Origin: Candidatus Cloacimonadota bacterium
Lineage (GTDB): Bacteria > Cloacimonadota > Cloacimonadia > JGIOTU-2
Length of the DNA stretch: 10,723 nucleotides
NCBI GenBank assembly: GCA_014382685.1
Contig: JACNJG010000052.1
Coordinates: 1 to 10,723 of the forward strand
Direction: 5' to 3'
Of this stretch, positions 7,781 to 10,723 are shown piece by piece. Numbering within the stretch: the first letter of the stretch is position 1; the number at the start of each line of letters is the position of its first letter. Under the pieces are notes generated by a model. The model ran no database searches and was not told the DNA's origin. It saw only the letters and a list, made by a program, of their open reading frames with translations. The position numbers and the translations under genes are program-made.

Positions 7781-7902
7781 AATAAAAAAACCCAGCAGAT
7801 TTACTTGTCACAAGCCTGTCAGGGCGTAGCCCTATTTATTGAGCGAAGACTGATCGAAGAGCTTGTGGTAAGTAATTCGAAAACAGTGCAGGGTTTCTTG
7901 TT
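7781..7902 (+). repeat. Long imperfect palindrome / candidate structured RNA
   Basis: Inner arms 7801-7815 (ttacttgtcacaagc) and 7861-7875 (gcttgtggtaagtaa) match at 13 of 15 positions. As plus-strand RNA the two differences become G-U pairs, so all 15 positions pair; as minus-strand RNA they would be A-C mismatches. An outer, weaker pairing joins the A-rich aaacccagca side (7787-7797) to the gcagggttt side (about 7888-7898). The 45-base interior contains a small hairpin. On the plus strand the outer arms are A-rich on the left and T-rich on the right, so part of this could also act in transcription termination. Confidence 0.6.
7821..7833 (+). terminator. Small GC hairpin inside the palindrome, possible weak terminator
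   Basis: agggc-gta-gccct forms a 5-base stem with a 3-base loop, followed by atttatt. The stem is short and the T tract is interrupted, so a terminator function is doubtful. It may simply be the apical hairpin of the larger structure. Confidence 0.25.
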
Positions 7903-8014
7903 AAACTTAAGACATGCTCCTTGACTTGCTTTCATCGTATTTATATCAGATTTCAACACAGCAAGCAGTCTCATGTATTAAACTTAGGATAACAAATTTG
8001 TTGTTTTAAAAAAT

Positions 8015-8041
8015 CTCTGTGTTCTCTGTGCTCTCTGTGGT
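8015..8041 (-). repeat. Right inverted copy of the CACAGAG repeat, three units
   Basis: Read on the minus strand, this is three CACAGAG units in a 9-base period. The first two units match the left copy at 7687-7704 exactly in opposite orientation over 18 bases. It ends 13 bases from the tRNA-Arg 3' end. Similar CACAGAG strings occur between genes in various environmental bacteria, to my recollection. Confidence 0.85.
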
Positions 8042-8054
8042 GAAATTTTAAAAA

Positions 8055-8131
8055 TGGTACCCCGGAGAGGATTCGAACCTCCGACCTACGGTTTAGGAAA
8101 CCGGTGCTCTATCCTACTGAGCTACCGGGGC
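8055..8131 (-). tRNA. tRNA-Arg, anticodon CCT
   Basis: The 77-base minus-strand gene folds as a full cloverleaf. The acceptor stem GCCCCGG pairs with CCGGGGT, ending in a G1-U72 wobble. The D-arm is GCTC/GAGC. The anticodon loop TTCCTAA carries CCT, which reads the Arg codon AGG. The variable loop is AGGTC, and the T-arm is GGAGG-TTCGAAT-CCTCT. The discriminator A and CCA are encoded in the DNA. One flaw is a C-U mismatch at the base of the anticodon stem. The gene follows birA on the same strand after 21 bases, so the tRNA may be processed from the birA transcript. No duplicate of its 3' end, as a recent integration would leave, was seen elsewhere in the window. Confidence 0.95.
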
Positions 8132-8152
8132 ACGGGTGTACAAAGGCAAAAC

Positions 8153-8878
8153 TCAGGTTATTATGTCAATCTTATCAGCAGATAGAATAGGTAAAATGCC
8201 GTGTTCCGTCTCAAGCAATAGACCACCCTCATCAGTGACCCCCTGCACAATTCCTGTCAATTGTTTTTCACCCGAATAAATTAGCACTCTTTTCTGTGCA
8301 AGGTAATGATGATCATTAAAATATTCGACGAAATAAAGAAATCCTTTTTCATTGAAAAGATAAAAATTTTCTTCAAAGGTTTTTAGGATTACTTTAAGGA
8401 GTTTCTTTAAGACCACTTTTCTATTAGTTTCAATAAGAAGTGAGGTCGCAATCTCTTTAAGATGATCCGGGATTTCTCTGAAATTACAGTCTATACCGAT
8501 GCCTATCACTGTGCCGGCTTTGTTCACTGAAGTGAGTATTCCACCGACTTTTTTACCGTTCACAAAAATATCATTTGACCACTTGATCGAAAAGATGAGT
8601 TCAGGAAAGACAGAACTAACAACCTTATGAATGACCACTCCGGTAAAAAGTGTTATGGATGGAGGAAAAATTTGATCGGGAAACGAAAGAGTGAAATACA
8701 GCCCGCTGATTGGAGAATGCCAGTTTCTGTCCGATCTTCCTTTCCCAGCAGTTTGTTCATGGGCGCAAATAACGAAATTTTTTTGGAAAGCAGAGTCTTC
8801 CAAAAATTGGCATGCAACAGCATTTGTTGATCCTACTTTTTTATAAAATTTTATTACGGGAAAGAGCTCTGTTTTCAT
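8153..8878 (-). CDS. birA: Biotin--[acetyl-CoA-carboxylase] ligase, short form without HTH
   Basis: Cytoplasmic enzyme that activates biotin with ATP and attaches it to a lysine of biotin carboxyl carrier domains. In 241 residues it shows the substrate motif GSTN (16-19), the biotinyl-AMP loop EQTAGKGRSDRNW (41-53; family consensus GRGRxGRxW), KWSNDIFVNGKKVGGIL (99-115; consensus KWPND, with Lys99 at the position of the essential Lys), and GIGIDCNF (126-133; consensus GxGxNxN). A C-terminal SH3-like domain spans about 194-240. The protein begins directly with the catalytic domain and has no N-terminal winged helix, so it should be a monofunctional ligase and not a biotin repressor. Several consensus positions are changed (G to D in the loop, P to S, N to D), but the key basic residues remain. 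The start ATG has only a weak TGAG upstream. It is divergent from gtrA and followed by tRNA-Arg. Confidence 0.92.
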   Translation of the reverse strand: MKTELFPVIKFYKKVGSTNAVACQFLEDSAFQKNFVICAHEQTAGKGRSDRNWHSPISGLYFTLSFPDQIFPPSITLFTGVVIHKVVSSVFPELIFSIKWSNDIFVNGKKVGGILTSVNKAGTVIGIGIDCNFREIPDHLKEIATSLLIETNRKVVLKKLLKVILKTFEENFYLFNEKGFLYFVEYFNDHHYLAQKRVLIYSGEKQLTGIVQGVTDEGGLLLETEHGILPILSADKIDIIT

Positions 8879-8948
8879 GGCTCATTTATCGTATGTTATT
8901 CTTTTCTGGACAAGAAAAATCTGTTTTATGGTTTAAGAAACCAGAACT
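8879..8948. promoter_or_regulatory. Short divergent spacer between birA and gtrA
   Basis: These 70 bases lie between the start codons of two divergent genes and must hold at least part of both promoters unless these extend into the coding regions. It is AT-rich. I could not identify a convincing -35/-10 pair or an operator palindrome on either strand, and neither gene has a strong Shine-Dalgarno here. Confidence 0.3.
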
Positions 8949-9386
8949 ATGGCAAATTCATTTATTCAAAGATTGTTCAGAAATCATTTCAAGCGATTTG
9001 TAAAATTCGGCATCGTGGGCGGAAGCGGCACTGTGGTAAATCTCGGTGTGCAGTATCTTCTTACACTTGCAGGTCTGCATTATATTTTTGCCGGAGTATT
9101 CGCTACCGAGGTCTCGATCATCAATAATTTTTTGCTCAATAATTTCTGGACATGGCGGGATAATCCTGCAAAGACAAAACGCAGTTTCATTGCACGGCTT
9201 CTCAAATACAACTCTTCTATGGTCATCACCGGCATTGCACAGAATCTGATGATGATCTTCCTTACCGAGTTGTTTAAGATCAATGATCTGATCTCCAAAT
9301 TCATTGCGATCGTTATTATCACATTTATAAATTACGTGATACATTATTTCTGGACATTTAAAGGAAGCACTGATGAAGAAAAATAG
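8949..9386 (+). CDS. GtrA-family membrane protein
   Basis: Small inner-membrane protein of the GtrA family, thought to move or assist polyprenyl-phosphate-linked sugars across the membrane for cell-surface glycosylation. Its 145 residues hold four predicted membrane segments (about 17-39, 45-67, 87-108 and 112-136), as usual for the family. Typical motifs are KFGIVGGSGTVVNLGVQYLL (19-38), NNFLLNNFWTW (59-69) and the closing NYVIHYFWTFKG (128-139). The Shine-Dalgarno before the ATG at 8949 is weak, but the basic N-terminal start fits the family length. Its stop lies 14 bases inside the next gene, a family 39 glycosyltransferase, so the two are almost certainly made together. This supports a flippase-plus-transferase unit. 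The sugar is unknown. Confidence 0.92.
   Translation: MANSFIQRLFRNHFKRFVKFGIVGGSGTVVNLGVQYLLTLAGLHYIFAGVFATEVSIINNFLLNNFWTWRDNPAKTKRSFIARLLKYNSSMVITGIAQNLMMIFLTELFKINDLISKFIAIVIITFINYVIHYFWTFKGSTDEEK
9360..9366 (+). promoter_or_regulatory. Internal Shine-Dalgarno for the overlapping glycosyltransferase
   Basis: AAAGGAA sits in the end of gtrA; counting from AAGGA there are seven bases to the ATG at 9373. It decides the start of the downstream gene and points to translational coupling. Confidence 0.65.
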
Positions 9387-10723
9387 GTTGAGTTACAACG
9401 AGAAAGCGATCATTTTTGTCGGTGCGCTGACCATCTTTAAGCTTATCTACACGATCGGGCTAAATGTTATTCCCGACGAAGCATATTACTATCTCTGGGG
9501 CAAAAATTTGCAGCTTTCCTATTTTGATCATCCGCCAATGATAGGTTACCTTTTTGCCCTGCTCTCTTTGTTTTTCAAGAATGCTGAATTTGTGGTGCAT
9601 CTGCAGCCGATCCTTCTTGGAGCCGGCACGTCTTTATATGCCTATTTTCTCGGCAAAGAAATGTTCAACGAGCAGATCGGTTTTACTTTTTTGGTGCTGT
9701 GCAATATGACACTTCTCCTCTTCGCAGGTACGATAATTGCCACACCGGATACACCTATGATATTCTTCCTGATCGCAGGCATCTTTCATTTTCATAGAGC
9801 GTGCAGAAATGGAAAATGGCTTCAGTGGATACTGGCAGGTTTGTTTTTTGGATGTGCGCTGCTTTCCAAATATGTCGCAGTTTTGATTTTCCCTGCAATC
9901 CTACTTTTCTTGATATTCACTCTCGAACGCACGTGGTTAAAGAGTTTTAAACCTTATATTTCACTGGTCATTTCATTTGTCGTGTTTCTTCCTGTCGTGA
10001 TCTGGAATGAACAACATGAGTGGCTCTCTTTCTCATTTCAGTTACAGCACGGAATAGGCGGCAGCTTCCCGAATTGGCAGAAGCTTGGAGATTTTCTTGG
10101 TGGACAGGCAGGCATTGTGGGACCGCTTTTGTTTGTCATTTTCATCATTGCAATGATCAAAGTTATTGCTGAGTGGAAATATCATTCAAAAGAAGTAAAA
10201 TTGCTTTTCTTCCTCGCTCTCGTTTTTTTTGGATTTTTTCTTATCTCGTCCATGCAGAAGAAGGTGGAAGCGAACTGGGCTGCCTTTGCATACATTCCGG
10301 GAATGCTGCTGGTAGCATATCTTTATTTGCGGGATTGGCAGATGCACACGGGCTGGAGGATTACTTGGGTTATAAACTGGTTTCTGCTCGTCATTGTGCT
10401 CCTTGTTGTACTGGTTCAGGTCTATGTGCCGATTATTCCTATTAAGTACGATCCAACAGACCAATTTTATGGCTGGAAACAACTTGGACAGGATGCATCG
10501 CTTATTATTGAAGATTATCCGGATTTGATCCCTGCTGCGAACCGGCACCAGATCGCAAGCGAGCTTATTGTATATTCAGGACATGATTTTGTATGTTTTG
10601 ATCTTGGAAATCGAATCCATCAGTTTACATTGTGGAGAAATGATGAGGATTTACTCGGCAAGGATTTCCTGCTTTTTGATAAATCAAAGAGATTGAGTAA
10701 GACAGTTATTAACAGTTTTGAAA
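9373..10723 (+). CDS. Family 39 glycosyltransferase (ArnT/PMT-like), C-terminus cut by window edge
   Basis: Integral membrane transferase that uses a polyprenyl-phosphate sugar as donor and modifies an acceptor on the periplasmic side, such as lipid A, another glycolipid or protein. I translated 450 residues from ATG 9373 with no stop before the window end. The N-terminal catalytic loop reads IPDEAYYYLWGKNLQLSYFDHPPMIGYL (33-60), with Asp35-Glu36 and the D-H-P-P signature (52-55) of the PMT_2/ArnT fold. ATPDTPMIFF (123-132) and LLSKYVAVL (163-171) are typical of the family, as is VEANW (298-302). At least eight hydrophobic segments follow, and a soluble part begins around 355. The start overlaps gtrA by 14 bases. 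Genes of this family next to gtrA usually serve envelope glycosylation. The donor sugar and acceptor cannot be deduced, and lipid A aminoarabinose transfer is only one option, with no arn genes in view. Confidence 0.92.
   Translation, partial: MKKNRLSYNEKAIIFVGALTIFKLIYTIGLNVIPDEAYYYLWGKNLQLSYFDHPPMIGYLFALLSLFFKNAEFVVHLQPILLGAGTSLYAYFLGKEMFNEQIGFTFLVLCNMTLLLFAGTIIATPDTPMIFFLIAGIFHFHRACRNGKWLQWILAGLFFGCALLSKYVAVLIFPAILLFLIFTLERTWLKSFKPYISLVISFVVFLPVVIWNEQHEWLSFSFQLQHGIGGSFPNWQKLGDFLGGQAGIVGPLLFVIFIIAMIKVIAEWKYHSKEVKLLFFLALVFFGFFLISSMQKKVEANWAAFAYIPGMLLVAYLYLRDWQMHTGWRITWVINWFLLVIVLLVVLVQVYVPIIPIKYDPTDQFYGWKQLGQDASLIIEDYPDLIPAANRHQIASELIVYSGHDFVCFDLGNRIHQFTLWRNDEDLLGKDFLLFDKSKRLSKTVINSFE

Larger units (their letters stand above)
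7687..8054. other. Structured non-coding block between the exported-protein gene and tRNA-Arg
   Basis: This 368-base stretch carries no convincing gene. It starts at the base after the TAA of the exported-protein gene and ends at the 3' end of the tRNA. It contains an outer pair of inverted CACAGAG-type repeats (7687-7704 and 8015-8041), a long imperfect palindrome (7781-7902) with an inner hairpin, a 7-base inverted pair (attagca 7744-7750, tgctaat 7777-7783), a direct repeat ttaaactta (7901-7909 and 7978-7986) and a perfect 12-base palindrome aacaaatttgtt (7991-8002). It could be a MITE-like or REP-like non-autonomous element, a transcribed structured RNA, or a bidirectional termination zone between converging genes. 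No target-site duplication is obvious. Confidence 0.6.

Noticed and set aside
7687..8041. CRISPR array from the repeated CACAGAG strings
   Set aside because: The repeat units are only 7-9 bases, directly abutting and in opposite orientations at the two ends. There are no regular spacers and no cas genes.
8055..8131. tRNA-Arg as an integration (att) site
   Set aside because: No second copy of the tRNA 3' end and no integrase or phage gene was seen within the window. The adjacent repeat block does not duplicate tRNA sequence.
8879..8948. Biotin operator (BirA binding site) beside birA
   Set aside because: No dyad like the known BirA operator was seen, and this BirA lacks the DNA-binding domain.
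8958..9344. Minus-strand 128-codon open frame opposite gtrA
   Set aside because: It lies wholly antisense to a clear GtrA-family gene, and its product is Cys/His-rich with no coherent domain.

Overview
This 10.7 kb window looks like chromosomal DNA from a Gram-negative, probably uncultured and anaerobic bacterium. The DNA is AT-rich (about 40% GC by eye) and genes are tightly packed. One gene encodes a lipopolysaccharide-type family 9 glycosyltransferase, and another encodes a large secreted protein of a kind often seen in FCB-group or candidate-phylum genomes. A Cloacimonadota-like source is my best guess, but it is inference and no gene here fixes the taxonomy. I see no phage, plasmid, transposase or CRISPR genes.

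Layout: Positions 1-4221 hold three minus-strand genes that read leftwards with gaps of about 80 bases: a GT9 heptosyltransferase-like enzyme, a MATE multidrug/Na+ antiporter, and a sodium:solute symporter cut by the left edge. A 122-base divergent spacer separates them from a plus-strand pair: a Cof-type HAD phosphatase (4344-5171) and an 821-residue exported protein (5221-7686). The exported protein has a signal peptide, a helical N-terminal region, twelve copies of a D-x-x-G-x-D-x-Y motif at a spacing of about 24-28 residues (a likely beta-solenoid), and a HEAT-like C-terminus. An 18-codon reading frame bridges the two genes, overlapping both neighbours by ATGA.

Positions 7687-8054 are non-coding and unusually structured. 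The block begins directly after the stop codon and is bracketed by inverted copies of a CACAGAG-based repeat. It contains a stem whose arms pair along all 15 positions as plus-strand RNA. Next, on the minus strand, come tRNA-Arg(CCT) (8055-8131) and a short BirA-type biotin protein ligase without a DNA-binding domain (8153-8878). From 8949 the plus strand carries gtrA and an overlapping family 39 glycosyltransferase that runs off the right edge. These two are a plausible pair for moving and using lipid-linked sugars in envelope glycosylation.

The most unusual items are the twelve-repeat exported protein and the palindromic intergenic block. The remaining genes belong to recognisable families, although their exact substrates cannot be read from sequence.
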